From an uncultured Candidatus Saccharibacteria bacterium (GTDB lineage: Bacteria > Patescibacteriota > Saccharimonadia > Saccharimonadales > Saccharimonadaceae), in the NCBI GenBank assembly GCA_948648655.1, contig CAPKVJ010000003.1:1-64000 (forward strand): a DNA stretch of 64,000 nt, written 5' to 3'. A program made the translations under genes and the position numbers. This document shows, piece by piece, positions 33,290 through 41,046 of the stretch; position 1 is the first letter of the stretch; each line of letters opens with the position of its first letter. Under the pieces are notes generated by a model. It did no database searches and had not been told where the DNA came from. It worked only from the letters and a program-made list of their open reading frames with translations.

Positions 33290-34486
33290 ATGAAAATTTT
33301 GGCGATTGAAAGTTCGTGTGATGAGACGGCGGCTGCAGTAATTGGCGATGATTGTGAGATTTTGAGTAATGTGGTGGTTTCGCAGGTGGATATTTTTGCG
33401 GCATATGGCGGAGTGATACCAGAGGTAGCGGCGCGATCACATTTGGAAGTAATTTTACCGGTTATTCACAAGGCATTGAAGGATGCTGTATTGACAAAAG
33501 ATGATATTGATTATATAGCAGTGACGCATACACCAGGACTACTGGGTTCACTTTTGATTGGGACTTTGACGGCGAGGATGTTGGCGATTCTGTGGGATAA
33601 GCCGCTTTATGCGGTACATCATTTGAAAAGCCATATTTATGCTAATTGGCTTAATGCTAGAGTGGAAGATAATGCGCTTTCTGTTCAGCATGGGTGTGTT
33701 TCTCCTCATCTAAAGAATCGGAGAAAACACAGCCCGAGTAGTCAAGCTACAATACTTCACAAAAAGTCATTATCTTCCGTCTCGGTATCGAGCCAATCTG
33801 ATCTTCCGGAATTTCCGCTTTTGGCTTTGGTGGTGAGTGGGGGACATACGCAGATTATTTATATGAAAAAACATAATAAGTTTGAAATTATTGGGACGAC
33901 TAGGGATGATGCGGTGGGGGAGTGTTTTGATAAGGTAGCGAAGATTTTGGGGTTGCCTTATCCGGGTGGGCCAAGTATTGCCGAATGTGCAAAAGCTGGA
34001 GATGTAAATAAATATAGATTGCCACATCCAAAGGTTGGTGGGCTGGATTTTTCGTTTTCAGGATTGAAGACGGCGGTGCTGCGGGCGGTACAGAAGGAAT
34101 TAGGGGTGCCGATTAATACACCTTCGTATGAATTGGCGGGGAAACTAGCGGAGCAGCAGAGAGCGGATTTTGCAGCATCTTTTCAGGAAACTGCGTGTGA
34201 GATATTGGCAGAAAAGCTAGAAATGGCCCTAGAAGCGCATATGGGCGTCAAATCACTTGTGGTTGCTGGTGGGGTGAGTGCGAATAAGGTTTTGCGCGAA
34301 AAGGCCTTAAAACGGCTTTCAGTGGGTTCTGATGGCATTTCTCGTAAAGTTTATTTTCCGGAATTGAAATTTGCGGGAGATAATGCGGCGATGGTGGGAG
34401 CGGCGGCGTATTATGAGATTTTGTCGGGAGTGGAGCCAACTGATCCATATGTGCTGAATATTGCGCCACGTCAAGAAATTGCATAG
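33290..34486 (+). CDS. tsaD: tRNA N6-threonylcarbamoyl-adenosine synthase subunit TsaD
   Basis: 398 residues; makes t6A37 on ANN-decoding tRNAs together with TsaB/E/C. Hallmarks: AIESSCDETAAAVI start, HTPGLLGSLLIG, the metal-binding HHLKSHIYANW, VSGGHTQIIYM, FSFSGLKTAV and GGVSANKVLR. It is longer than the usual ~340 because of about 40 extra residues (VEDNALSVQHG to SQSDLPEFP) encoded by a hairpin-forming insert at 33664-33778. TATAAT lies 7 bases before ATG 33290. Confidence 0.95.
   Translation: MKILAIESSCDETAAAVIGDDCEILSNVVVSQVDIFAAYGGVIPEVAARSHLEVILPVIHKALKDAVLTKDDIDYIAVTHTPGLLGSLLIGTLTARMLAILWDKPLYAVHHLKSHIYANWLNARVEDNALSVQHGCVSPHLKNRRKHSPSSQATILHKKSLSSVSVSSQSDLPEFPLLALVVSGGHTQIIYMKKHNKFEIIGTTRDDAVGECFDKVAKILGLPYPGGPSIAECAKAGDVNKYRLPHPKVGGLDFSFSGLKTAVLRAVQKELGVPINTPSYELAGKLAEQQRADFAASFQETACEILAEKLEMALEAHMGVKSLVVAGGVSANKVLREKALKRLSVGSDGISRKVYFPELKFAGDNAAMVGAAAYYEILSGVEPTDPYVLNIAPRQEIA
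33664..33778 (+). repeat. Hairpin element inserted in-frame in tsaD
   Basis: Outer arms GGAAGATAATG and CATTATCTTCC pair perfectly; inner arms GTGTTTCTCC and GGAGAAAACAC also pair with one bulge. The encoded residues fall between HHLKSHIYANW and LALVVSGGHTQ, where other TsaD proteins have only a short link. The frame stays open through it. Confidence 0.75.
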
Positions 34487-34489
34487 GGA

Positions 34490-34866
34490 TTGACAGATTG
34501 GAGGGCTGCGATATAATAGAAGTGTCCTCGTCATTCGTAAGTGACGTTTGGATGTACCTATGTGCTGATCGGCGTATACTGCTCTGATCGTGGATGTTTG
34601 TAGCCTTTGGGGGCTTGGGTGTTTGCGACTGAAGTGGTTAATTTTGGTGGCATGTAGGAATTTTAGAAAGGGGTGATGCTTATTGGACAGCGTCGTTGTG
34701 TTTAAACATTATTTAGTTAGGTGGGTGAGGCCACCGACAAGAATATCATGAAAGAAGGTGATTGAGCCAATGGTGCAGTTTTTGACAGTTTGATTGAAAT
34801 ATGTAATGGATATATTTAAATACTCCCCTCATGGCCTTGTCGGCAGAGCTGACAGGGCCTTATTAA
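34490..34866 (+). ncRNA. Candidate RNA gene D
   Basis: Promoter TTGACA (34490-34495), 16-base spacer, TATAAT (34512-34517), so the transcript would start near 34524. About 310 bases without a convincing frame follow, with local stems such as AGGTGGGTGAGGCCACC. It ends in GGCCTTGTC-ggcagagct-GACAGGGCC, which also serves the convergent gene. I looked for RNase P, tmRNA and SRP hallmarks and did not find them. The RNA class is unknown. Confidence 0.45.
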
Positions 34867-35720
34867 TTGATGAGGCTTCTGGATTGTCCGAGTTGGTTAA
34901 GGACTTGGATGGTCCAGACGATGTCATCAATCGTGCTGCCACGAGAGAGGTCGGACACGAGGGCGTCGAAGCCTTGTAGGATTGGTCCAGCGACGGTGAA
35001 ATCGCCGATTTGCTCAAAGGATTTGTAAAGTATATTTCCGGTGTTGAGGTCGGGTGCGATGAGGACGTTGGCTTGACCGGCAACGAGGGAATTAGATGAT
35101 TTTGACTTCGCTACTTCTGGATTGATAGCGGTGTCGAGTTGCATTTCGCCGTCGATTAAGAGATTGGTGCCAGAGAATTCTTCGAGGACGGATTGCATAA
35201 GGTCGATGGTTTCGTCGTGGCCGCCACTACCAAAGGAAGAGAACGAGAGAAGGGCGATACGGGGTTCTTTGTCTGCGGGGAGGATGGCGGTTGCGGAAAC
35301 ATAAGTTTGCTGGATGATTTCAATGAGTTGATCGTGATTGGGGTGTTTGCAAGCGGCCATATCGGCGAGAAGGTAGATTTTGCCGTCACGTTGCATGACG
35401 GCAAGACCGGAGAAAGTGTGATATGGTTCAGGCGAAATAGGAACGCCTAATAGATCGTCAGGATCAATAAGAGAATTAGCGAAATTTCCCATAGGAAAGG
35501 CATCGCGACAGGCGAGTATGATGTCGCGCGTGGTGTAGTCAATGCCGGCAATCATAGCTTCGGCTTCACCGGAATTAATCATGTCGCAGGCAGTTTCTAA
35601 ATCGGGAGCATCAAGGGGCGTGAGCGGAGGAAGATTGGGGTCAGAATCAGACATAGTGTTATAAGTGGCAATTGCTGTTTGGATTTTTGGGTTGTTTAGT
35701 TCGGGGAATACGATAATCAT
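34863..35720 (-). CDS. pta: Phosphate acetyl/butyryl-transferase
   Basis: 285 residues from ATG 35720, the size of the catalytic domain alone. C-terminal hallmarks: LLSFSSFGSGG, LIDGEMQLDTAINPEVA, VAGQANVLIAPDLNTGNILYK and AGPILQGFDALVSDLSRGS. Converts acetyl-CoA and phosphate to acetyl-phosphate, an ATP-yielding route in fermenting cells with acetate kinase, which is not in the window. Leaderless-type promoter: the 21 bases before and including the start equal those of the FemAB-type gene, and the -10 abuts hairpin element H4. Confidence 0.9.
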   Translation of the reverse strand: MIIVFPELNNPKIQTAIATYNTMSDSDPNLPPLTPLDAPDLETACDMINSGEAEAMIAGIDYTTRDIILACRDAFPMGNFANSLIDPDDLLGVPISPEPYHTFSGLAVMQRDGKIYLLADMAACKHPNHDQLIEIIQQTYVSATAILPADKEPRIALLSFSSFGSGGHDETIDLMQSVLEEFSGTNLLIDGEMQLDTAINPEVAKSKSSNSLVAGQANVLIAPDLNTGNILYKSFEQIGDFTVAGPILQGFDALVSDLSRGSTIDDIVWTIQVLNQLGQSRSLIN

Positions 35721-35735
35721 AAACGTATTATAGCA

Positions 35736-35950
35736 TGACAATAGTTCCCTTTCTTTAACCCTTTTGGCAAACACGGCGTCACGTCAGCCCGCCGTCGCGG
35801 GTGTCGTGCGCCTAGTTCATCACTTCCTGCGGAAGTTCCCGATTCTGCACATTTTCGGAAAAGATAGTAAACTCTCTTTTCTCTCAAATGTTTGAATCGG
35901 CGCTCGTAAGCTGCGGAATGTTTGCCAAAAGGGTTAGAAAAAGTGAATAT
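35736..35950 (-). repeat. Hairpin element H4 at the 3' side of cassette 10
   Basis: Begins TGACAAT. Arms CTTTAACCCTTTTGGCAAAC and GTTTGCCAAAAGGGTTAGAA pair over about 19 bp. The interior has CACGGCGTCACGTCAGCCC, GCGCCTAGTTCATCACTTCC and an extra hairpin region (CGGAAGTTCCCGATTCTG... TTTGAATCGGCGC). Shares its core with H1 and is nearly identical to H5 except for the left arm. Confidence 0.8.
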
Positions 35951-35951
35951 C

Positions 35952-36173
35952 CTCCTCCTACCTATACTCTAACTAGCTAGGCAGCGGAGGGGGTAGCCAT
36001 CGTAGCGTTGGGATAGACGGTCTGGGACTACGGTATCACCATGAAAAATATAGAAAAGAAGGTTGTATGTTCTATCTGCTTCATTTGTAGCGGTAAATGA
36101 CCAATAATATCCTTCTGCCCCTATGTACCATAACTTGCTACTGTTGATACCAATGAGTCCGCTGCGCACAAAA
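35952..36173 (-). repeat. Cassette 10: silent VRSG...PLRCLAS module
   Basis: Variable part LIGINSSKLWYIGAEGYYW, SFTATNEADRTYNLLFYIFH, GDTVVPDRLSQRYDGYPLRCL. Head to head with cassette 11; their 5' ends are about 25 bp apart. Tail variant CTCCTCCTACC (as in cassette 15). Confidence 0.85.
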
Positions 36174-36197
36174 AATGACAAATCTTGCAAAGCCCTA

Positions 36198-36424
36198 TTT
36201 TACTTTGTGCGCAGCGGAGATATTTTCATAGCTGGTAGTAAGCTATTGCACTTGGGTTCACGAGGGTTTAGCCGTTCTTCATATGCATATGATTATGACT
36301 ATAGTTCTTATACGTTATCTATTACTACTGTGGTTAATCCTTCTGCAGCTGGTAGTGGCCCCGACATATATACTTTTGCTGGCTACCCCCTCCGCTGCCT
36401 AGCTAGTTAGAGTATAGGTAGTAG
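36198..36424 (+). repeat. Cassette 11: silent VRSG...PLRCLAS module
   Basis: Variable part DIFIAGSKLLHLGSRGFSR, SSYAYDYDYSSYTLSITTVV, NPSAAGSGPDIYTFAGYPLRC. Its tail runs straight into the TATAAT of the aminotransferase gene (36428-36433), so the cassette end forms the upstream part of that promoter. Confidence 0.85.
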
Positions 36425-36439
36425 TGGTATAATGAAAGT

Positions 36440-37594
36440 ATGAAAGATTTTGATTATTTGGGTGAAAATTCAGTTTATCTTGATGCAGCGTGTCAGAGTT
36501 TGAGACCGAAACCGGTCGTGAGAGCATTAGAAAAATATTATTATGAATTTAATTCTTGTGGTGAGCGAGTGAAGTATAAGTGGGGGGAGGAGACCGACCG
36601 GCTGGTGGAGGGGACGCGCAAGAAGGTATTAAAATTGCTCAAATTGAAATCTAAGGATTATTTCGTATCATTTACCATGAATACGACTTACGGAATTAAT
36701 CTTTTGTTGAACGAAATTAGTTCACGCTATGTGAAAAAAGTATTCACGTCAGACATAGAACATAATTCGCCTTTTCTTGCGACAATGGCGATGGCGGAGA
36801 GGCTGGATATTCCGCGTGTGGTTTTGACGCGTGGTGGGGATGGAAGTTTGCCGTTGACAGAGGATTTTAAGGATGCCCTGGTAGTGGTGAATTGTGCGGC
36901 GAATTTTGATGGGCGGAAGCTCGTGAACTTAAAGGAAGTCGTCAAGAAGGTGCATAAAGATGGGGGGATGATTATCATTGATGCGGCGCAGGCGATGGCG
37001 CATTATTATGAGATGTTGGAAAAGATGGAGGCGGATGCGATTTGTTTTTCGGCGCACAAGATGTATGCGCCATCGTTGGGAGTGATGGTGGTGCGTCGGG
37101 ATTTGGTACCAAAGTTGACAATGAATTTTGTCGGTGGGGGAATGGTGGATGATGTCTTTAAAGACCGATATTTGTTGAGCGCGGAGAGTAAGGAGCATGT
37201 TCATACAGTGTTTGAGGCGGGACTCATGGCGTGGGGGGAGATTGTTGCGTTGGGAGCGGCGATTGATTGGTTGGAGGGGAGGACGAAAGAAGATAGACGG
37301 AGATTGGAAAGTTGTACGAAGGAGTTGGATGAGTTTTTGCGGTCACGAGAGAAGGTTCATATGGTGGGGAAGGAAGCTAATCCGACAATGAGTTTTTATA
37401 TTGATGGGCTAAATTCGCATTTAGTGGGAGCAGCTTTGGGTGAGCAAGGAATTATGGCGCGGACGGGGTATTTTTGTGCGCATTATTATCTGGATAAAGT
37501 GTTGGGGTTGCCACCACTAGTAAGGTTTTCTTTGAGTTATGCGACGAGGGATAGTGATATTGAAAAGGTGAAAGAGGCTTTGGGGAAGATTTAG
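36440..37594 (+). CDS. Class V aminotransferase, cysteine-desulfurase (SufS/Csd)-like
   Basis: 384 residues, PLP enzyme. YLDAACQSLRPKPVV start, IEHNSPFLAT (equivalent of the HHSN segment), IIIDAAQAMAHY, the PLP lysine in CFSAHKMYAPSLGV (about residue 199), and a cysteine in ARTGYFCAHYY at the place of the SufS catalytic Cys. It probably releases sulfur from cysteine for Fe-S clusters or tRNA thiolation, but no suf partners are adjacent. TATAAT 6-7 bases before ATG, leaderless type. Confidence 0.85.
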   Translation: MKDFDYLGENSVYLDAACQSLRPKPVVRALEKYYYEFNSCGERVKYKWGEETDRLVEGTRKKVLKLLKLKSKDYFVSFTMNTTYGINLLLNEISSRYVKKVFTSDIEHNSPFLATMAMAERLDIPRVVLTRGGDGSLPLTEDFKDALVVVNCAANFDGRKLVNLKEVVKKVHKDGGMIIIDAAQAMAHYYEMLEKMEADAICFSAHKMYAPSLGVMVVRRDLVPKLTMNFVGGGMVDDVFKDRYLLSAESKEHVHTVFEAGLMAWGEIVALGAAIDWLEGRTKEDRRRLESCTKELDEFLRSREKVHMVGKEANPTMSFYIDGLNSHLVGAALGEQGIMARTGYFCAHYYLDKVLGLPPLVRFSLSYATRDSDIEKVKEALGKI

Positions 37595-37751
37595 ATTCGT
37601 ATATAAAAAGTTGTGAATAGTGTGGCTACCAAAAAAGACGCGGAGAAGATTGAAAAAGCAAAGGCAGGTAGATTTTTGGGTGTGGTGGCTTTGTCTGTTG
37701 ATTTAAAATAGCGTATTAGGTCAAAGATAAAGAGTAGGAATAAGTCTATCC

Positions 37752-37973
37752 TTCTCCTACTACCTATGCTCTAACTAGCTAGGCAGCGGAGGGGGAAGGC
37801 GTAGTAACGACTATAGCTTCCAGCATTTGACGAGTTAACACTATTATCAAAATTTAAATAATAGGCTATAGGGGGAGAGGTAGGGCCAGCCATAGATGAC
37901 CAATTATAACCGTACGACCCGGAGACCCCTAACTTGCTAGAATAGATACGGACTTCCCCGCTGCGCACAAAAG
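37752..37973 (-). repeat. Cassette 12: silent VRSG...PLRCLAS module
   Basis: Variable part EVRIYSSKLGVSGSYGYNW, SSMAGPTSPPIAYYLNFDNS, VNSSNAGSYSRYYAFPLRCL. The tail has ACCTATGCTC for ACCTATACTC. The 5' edge is GCGCACAAAAGG-like, so only the core is conserved there. The 155 bases between the aminotransferase stop and this cassette show no supported gene. Confidence 0.84.
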
Positions 37974-37984
37974 GTGGCAGAAAC

Positions 37985-38070
37985 CTTGACCATCCTAATA
38001 TATAAATGCTAGAATGGGAATTGTTAGGTTATTGTTGTTTCTGCTTTTTAGCAGAAACAACTTTTTTATT
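37985..38070 (+). ncRNA. Short antisense transcript, copy 2 (promoter plus terminator)
   Basis: TTGACC, 18-base spacer, TAGAAT, GGGAATTGTTAGG, then GTTGTTTCTGC-ttttta-GCAGAAACAAC and TTTTTT. Compared with copy 1 at 12.1 kb the promoter and GGGAATTGTTA start are conserved while the terminator stem has paired changes (ATTTCCGC/GCGGAAAT against GTTTCTGC/GCAGAAAC). The RNA would be about 55 bases and overlaps the small ORF on the other strand. Confidence 0.6.
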
Positions 38071-38154
38071 CTTTTTCTTACGCTTCATGAGCCTTACTTT
38101 AATAGTAGGATTCAGTTTAGCTTCAATATGCAAGAATAAAAACTGTATTACCAT
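38029..38154 (-). CDS. Small basic protein (41 aa), copy 2
   Basis: MVIQFLFLHIEAKLNPTIK, then VRLMKRKKKNKKVV and SAKKQKQQ; ATG 38154 with GGAGAG upstream. Most differences from the 12.2 kb copy keep the character of the residue (Lys/Arg, Ile/Val), so the peptide itself seems selected. Upstream on the minus strand both copies share TATGCTACTCTCATGCAC, probably their promoter region, and a GGCGAATTTT stretch. Confidence 0.55.
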   Translation of the reverse strand: MVIQFLFLHIEAKLNPTIKVRLMKRKKKNKKVVSAKKQKQQ

Positions 38155-38274
38155 AGCAACTCTCCTTTCTCCCGCCCGAACAAAGAAACGGATCTTGTGT
38201 CAAAATTCGCCACCTGTGCATGAGAGTAGCATACCCACACCGCCATATGCAACCCCTAGACCCCCAAAGTGGCG

Positions 38275-38490
38275 AATTTTGTGCGCAGCGGACGTGTCGA
38301 TCTCAATAGTAGTAACTTCCAATACTTCGGGGAGAACGGCTATTATTGGTCATCGTTCAAGGTGCGTTTTCCCTATGATTATACGTCCTTATACTTAAAG
38401 ATTAGCAATACTAACACCAATGAAACAAATGATAACCATTACTACGGCTATCCCCTCCGCTGCCTAGCTAGTTAGAGTATAGGTAGTAGG
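38275..38490 (+). repeat. Cassette 13: silent VRSG...PLRCLAS module
   Basis: Variable part RVDLNSSNFQYFGENGYYW, SSFKVRFPYDYTSLYLKISN, TNTNETNDNHYYGYPLRCL. Its 5' core GTGCGCAGCGG is joined to GGCGAATTTT, a string also found in the adjacent small-ORF unit, so the junction looks recombined. Confidence 0.85.
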
Positions 38491-38573
38491 TGAAATATGT
38501 CAATGATGGGTGAGTGGTTGCTTGCGTTTTTGTTTAATTTGCTTTATTCTGGTTCTAAAGGAGACTAATAAAA

Positions 38574-38987
38574 ATGTATAGCTACAGAACAACATACACA
38601 TCAACAGTAGACACGGAGGCTTTGGGGGCGGCTATGGGGGTTTATGCGCTGATTGCGGCTGTGATTGCCGTTGTCATGATTGTGTCGCTTTGGAAGATTT
38701 TTAAGAAGGCTGGCAAGCCAGGTTGGGCAAGCATTATTCCATTCTATAACTTATATACCCTGTTTGAAATTTCTGGGATGAATGGTTGGATGTTCTTATT
38801 GACGCTTATTCCAATTGTGAATGTCGTGATGCTTATCATGGTGTATATCAATCTTGCGAAGGCTTTTGGCAAGACGGGTGGTTTTGCTGTCGGTTTGATC
38901 TTTTTAAGTGTGATTTTCTTCCCAATATTGGCGTTTGGTGATGCGAAGTATGTTGGAGTGGAAGGTAACGCGGCTCCAAAAGCCTAG
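38574..38987 (+). CDS. DUF5684-like small membrane protein
   Basis: 137 residues with about four helices. KIFKKAGKPGWASIIPFYNLYTLFEI and LIPIVNVVMLIMVYINLAKAFGK (each partly quoted) are typical of DUF5684-type proteins, often found beside signal peptidase or unknown membrane genes. Function unknown. AAAGGAG lies before ATG 38574. Confidence 0.75.
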   Translation: MYSYRTTYTSTVDTEALGAAMGVYALIAAVIAVVMIVSLWKIFKKAGKPGWASIIPFYNLYTLFEISGMNGWMFLLTLIPIVNVVMLIMVYINLAKAFGKTGGFAVGLIFLSVIFFPILAFGDAKYVGVEGNAAPKA

Positions 38988-39002
38988 TGGAGATTGCTAA
39001 CG

Positions 39003-39042
39003 ATTAAACATCCTGCTCTTCGAGAGTGGGGTGTTTTTTGTG
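39003..39042 (+). terminator. Terminator after the DUF5684-like gene
   Basis: AACATCCTGCTCT-tcg-AGAGTGGGGTGTTTTTT. Confidence 0.75.
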
Positions 39043-39207
39043 TGGTATTAGCCGTTGTACTATGCCCTTATGGGTTTATTATATTACAAAGTTGCCCCAT
39101 CTCCATACATAAAGTTGAACTTGTACGCGGTGTAAAAGTTGGGGTTGTGAATAACAGAGGAAAAGTGTATGCTGGAGGTAGTTAATTAATAAAGATAAGG
39201 ATTTTGG

Positions 39208-40188
39208 ATGAAACAAGACATTGTCATATATGAGACTGGGGGGAAGAATGTAGAATTCCGGATTGAGGAAGGGGTGGAGACAATTTGGGCGACGCAGGCG
39301 CAGATGGCGGAGTTGTTTGATATTACCCCCCAGACTATAGCGAGGCACTTAAAAAATATTTATCAAGAGGGGGAATTGGAGGAGAATCGAACTTGTACAA
39401 AAAATGTACAAGTTGCTAAGGAAGGTGGGCGCGAGGTATCTCGTGTAATAAAGACCTACAATCTTGACGCGATAATTTCGGTGGGGTATCGAGTGAATTC
39501 GCGGAAGGCGACGGATTTCCGGATTTGGGCGACGAAGGTGCTGAAACGGTACATTATAGATGGAGTGGCGGTGAACGAGCGGAGGCTGGCGGAGCTTTCG
39601 CAAAAGAGGCTCGCGGAAGTGAGCGGGGTACTGGGGGTAGTGCGACGCTTGATGACACAAAAAGAGTTGATGGGTGATGAGGCGAATGGTGTATTGGAAG
39701 TGATTTCGCAGTATGCGGAAACATTTCGGGTGTTGCGTGAGTATGATGATGGATTTCTGCGTCTGAAGAACGAGACGAAAGCGCGCAAGACATTGGAAGC
39801 GGGGGAATGTATAGCGATGATCGACCAATTGCGGGATGCGATGAAGGCGGGGGAGATGTTTGGGAAATTGCGAGGAGACCAATTTGAGGGGATTTTGCGG
39901 GCGATTTATCAGAGTTTCGCGGGGGAAGATGTTTATCCGACAGTGGCGGAGAAGGCGGCGAACTTATTGTATTTGATCGTGAAGGATCATCCGTTTTTTG
40001 ACGGGAATAAGCGGATTGCGGCGTTACTATTTATTGTATTTTTAACAAAGAATGAATATGGATTGACGAAAGATGGGGAAGCGAAGGTGTCTGACCGGAC
40101 ATTGACAGCGCTGACATTGATGATTGCAGAGAGTGATCCGAAGGAAAAGGGTTTGATGACGGCAGTGGTTTGTCGGATTTTGGAATAA
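39208..40188 (+). CDS. RhuM-type N-terminus fused to a Fic/DOC domain
   Basis: 326 residues. The N-terminal ~140 residues match RhuM virulence-type proteins (YETGGKNVEFRI, TIWATQAQMAELFDI, NIYQEGELEENRTC, YNLDAIISVGYRVNSRKATDFRIWA). The C-terminal part has the Fic/DOC active site HPFFDGNKRIAALLF (about residue 262). Fic/DOC enzymes transfer AMP or phosphate to proteins; Doc inactivates EF-Tu. The inhibitory (S/T)xxxE(G/N) helix is not obvious to me, and no small antitoxin gene is adjacent. Could be a self-regulated effector or defence factor. Confidence 0.85.
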   Translation: MKQDIVIYETGGKNVEFRIEEGVETIWATQAQMAELFDITPQTIARHLKNIYQEGELEENRTCTKNVQVAKEGGREVSRVIKTYNLDAIISVGYRVNSRKATDFRIWATKVLKRYIIDGVAVNERRLAELSQKRLAEVSGVLGVVRRLMTQKELMGDEANGVLEVISQYAETFRVLREYDDGFLRLKNETKARKTLEAGECIAMIDQLRDAMKAGEMFGKLRGDQFEGILRAIYQSFAGEDVYPTVAEKAANLLYLIVKDHPFFDGNKRIAALLFIVFLTKNEYGLTKDGEAKVSDRTLTALTLMIAESDPKEKGLMTAVVCRILE

Positions 40189-40226
40189 TATTGCGAAAGA
40201 GCTTGTTTTTATTGAACGGGTTGTGA

Positions 40227-40385
40227 TATGATAAAGGTGTACCAATCTTATTTTTAAATTAGCCATAGTTTTTGTCATGGGAAACTTTTTGGTTGATAGA
40301 GGGCTGGACATCGTGAGTCCCTACAGCGCTATCGATCAAAAGAGTGGCTATGATAGGATTGGTACACCTCGCGGTGTCCTTTTTT
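40227..40385 (+). ncRNA. Candidate structured RNA A
   Basis: TATGAT (40227-40232) precedes GGTGTACCAATC, which pairs perfectly with GATTGGTACACC at 40357-40368. Inside, TAGCCA pairs with TGGCTA, and CCAT...ATGG forms a small hairpin around TTTTTG. The 3' closing strand overlaps the terminator ACACC-tcgc-GGTGT with a T-run. Same plan as RNAs B and C. Either a free small RNA or a terminator-controlling leader for the TM2 gene at 40537. Confidence 0.65.
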
Positions 40386-40492
40386 GATTTTGGGTTAGAG
40401 TGGGCTATTTTGACAGTTCTTCCGGCGCTTGCTCGTCGAGAGACGCGCTACGCTAGGAAGAAGCCAAAATATCTCCACTCTAGTCCAAAATC
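40386..40492 (+). repeat. Long imperfect hairpin after RNA A
   Basis: GATTTTGG/CCAAAATC, TAGAGTGG/CCACTCTA and TATTTTG/CAAAATA pair in register. No frame, no T-run. Same type of object as the hairpins inside tsaD and truB. Confidence 0.65.
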
Positions 40493-40536
40493 TATGACAT
40501 TCGGGGTTGAGAAATTAAACTTATAAGGAGGTAAGT

Positions 40537-41046
40537 ATGAATAATAATGTAAAATCGGCGACTACGGCGGGGCTACTAGGGATTTTCTTGGGGGCGGTAG
40601 GAGCGCATGACTGGTATCTTGGTAATAAAACGAAAGGGATTATTCATGTTTGCTTGGCATCTTCGGGCATAGTGTTGTCGATTATCGCGTCGGTGGTTTT
40701 GCCGACGGCGTTGTCGTATCGGGCACTTCTGACTTGGGGGACTGTGATTGCTTTACTCGGAGGGCTTGCTTGCCTGGTAATGGCGGGGAATGGAATTTGG
40801 GGTTTTGTCGAGGGGATTATTATCTTGGCGCAAGGTGATGCAGGGTTGGCGCGCAAAGGTTATGCGGTGGCGATGCCAAATATGGGCTATGGTCAGCCGA
40901 TGAATAATATGAACGGTATGTCAGGGAATAATATGCAACAGATGAATAATTTTGGTGGAAATGTAATGGGTGGGGCGCAAAATGGCAATAGTAGCCAAAA
41001 TAATATGCAGAATATGAATAATGGTGGGCGACAAAATGGACAATAA
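40537..41046 (+). CDS. TM2-domain membrane protein with Asn/Gln/Met-rich tail
   Basis: 169 residues. TM2 domain: AGLLGIFLGAVGAHDWYLGN, then two more hydrophobic stretches. The last ~55 residues are low complexity (NNMNGMSGNNMQQMNN, NSSQNNMQNMNN), probably disordered or sticky. AAGGAGG precedes ATG 40537. Overlaps the next gene. Confidence 0.75.
   Translation: MNNNVKSATTAGLLGIFLGAVGAHDWYLGNKTKGIIHVCLASSGIVLSIIASVVLPTALSYRALLTWGTVIALLGGLACLVMAGNGIWGFVEGIIILAQGDAGLARKGYAVAMPNMGYGQPMNNMNGMSGNNMQQMNNFGGNVMGGAQNGNSSQNNMQNMNNGGRQNGQ

Noticed and set aside
37621..37710. Possible 32-residue ORF (GTG...VATKKDAEKIEKAKAG) after the aminotransferase
   Set aside because: No ribosome site, no recognisable family, short; may be a remnant but cannot be supported.
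39100..39185. Possible decayed cassette (frame ELVRGVKVGVVNN)
   Set aside because: Only a vague likeness to FVRSG; neither conserved end block is present.
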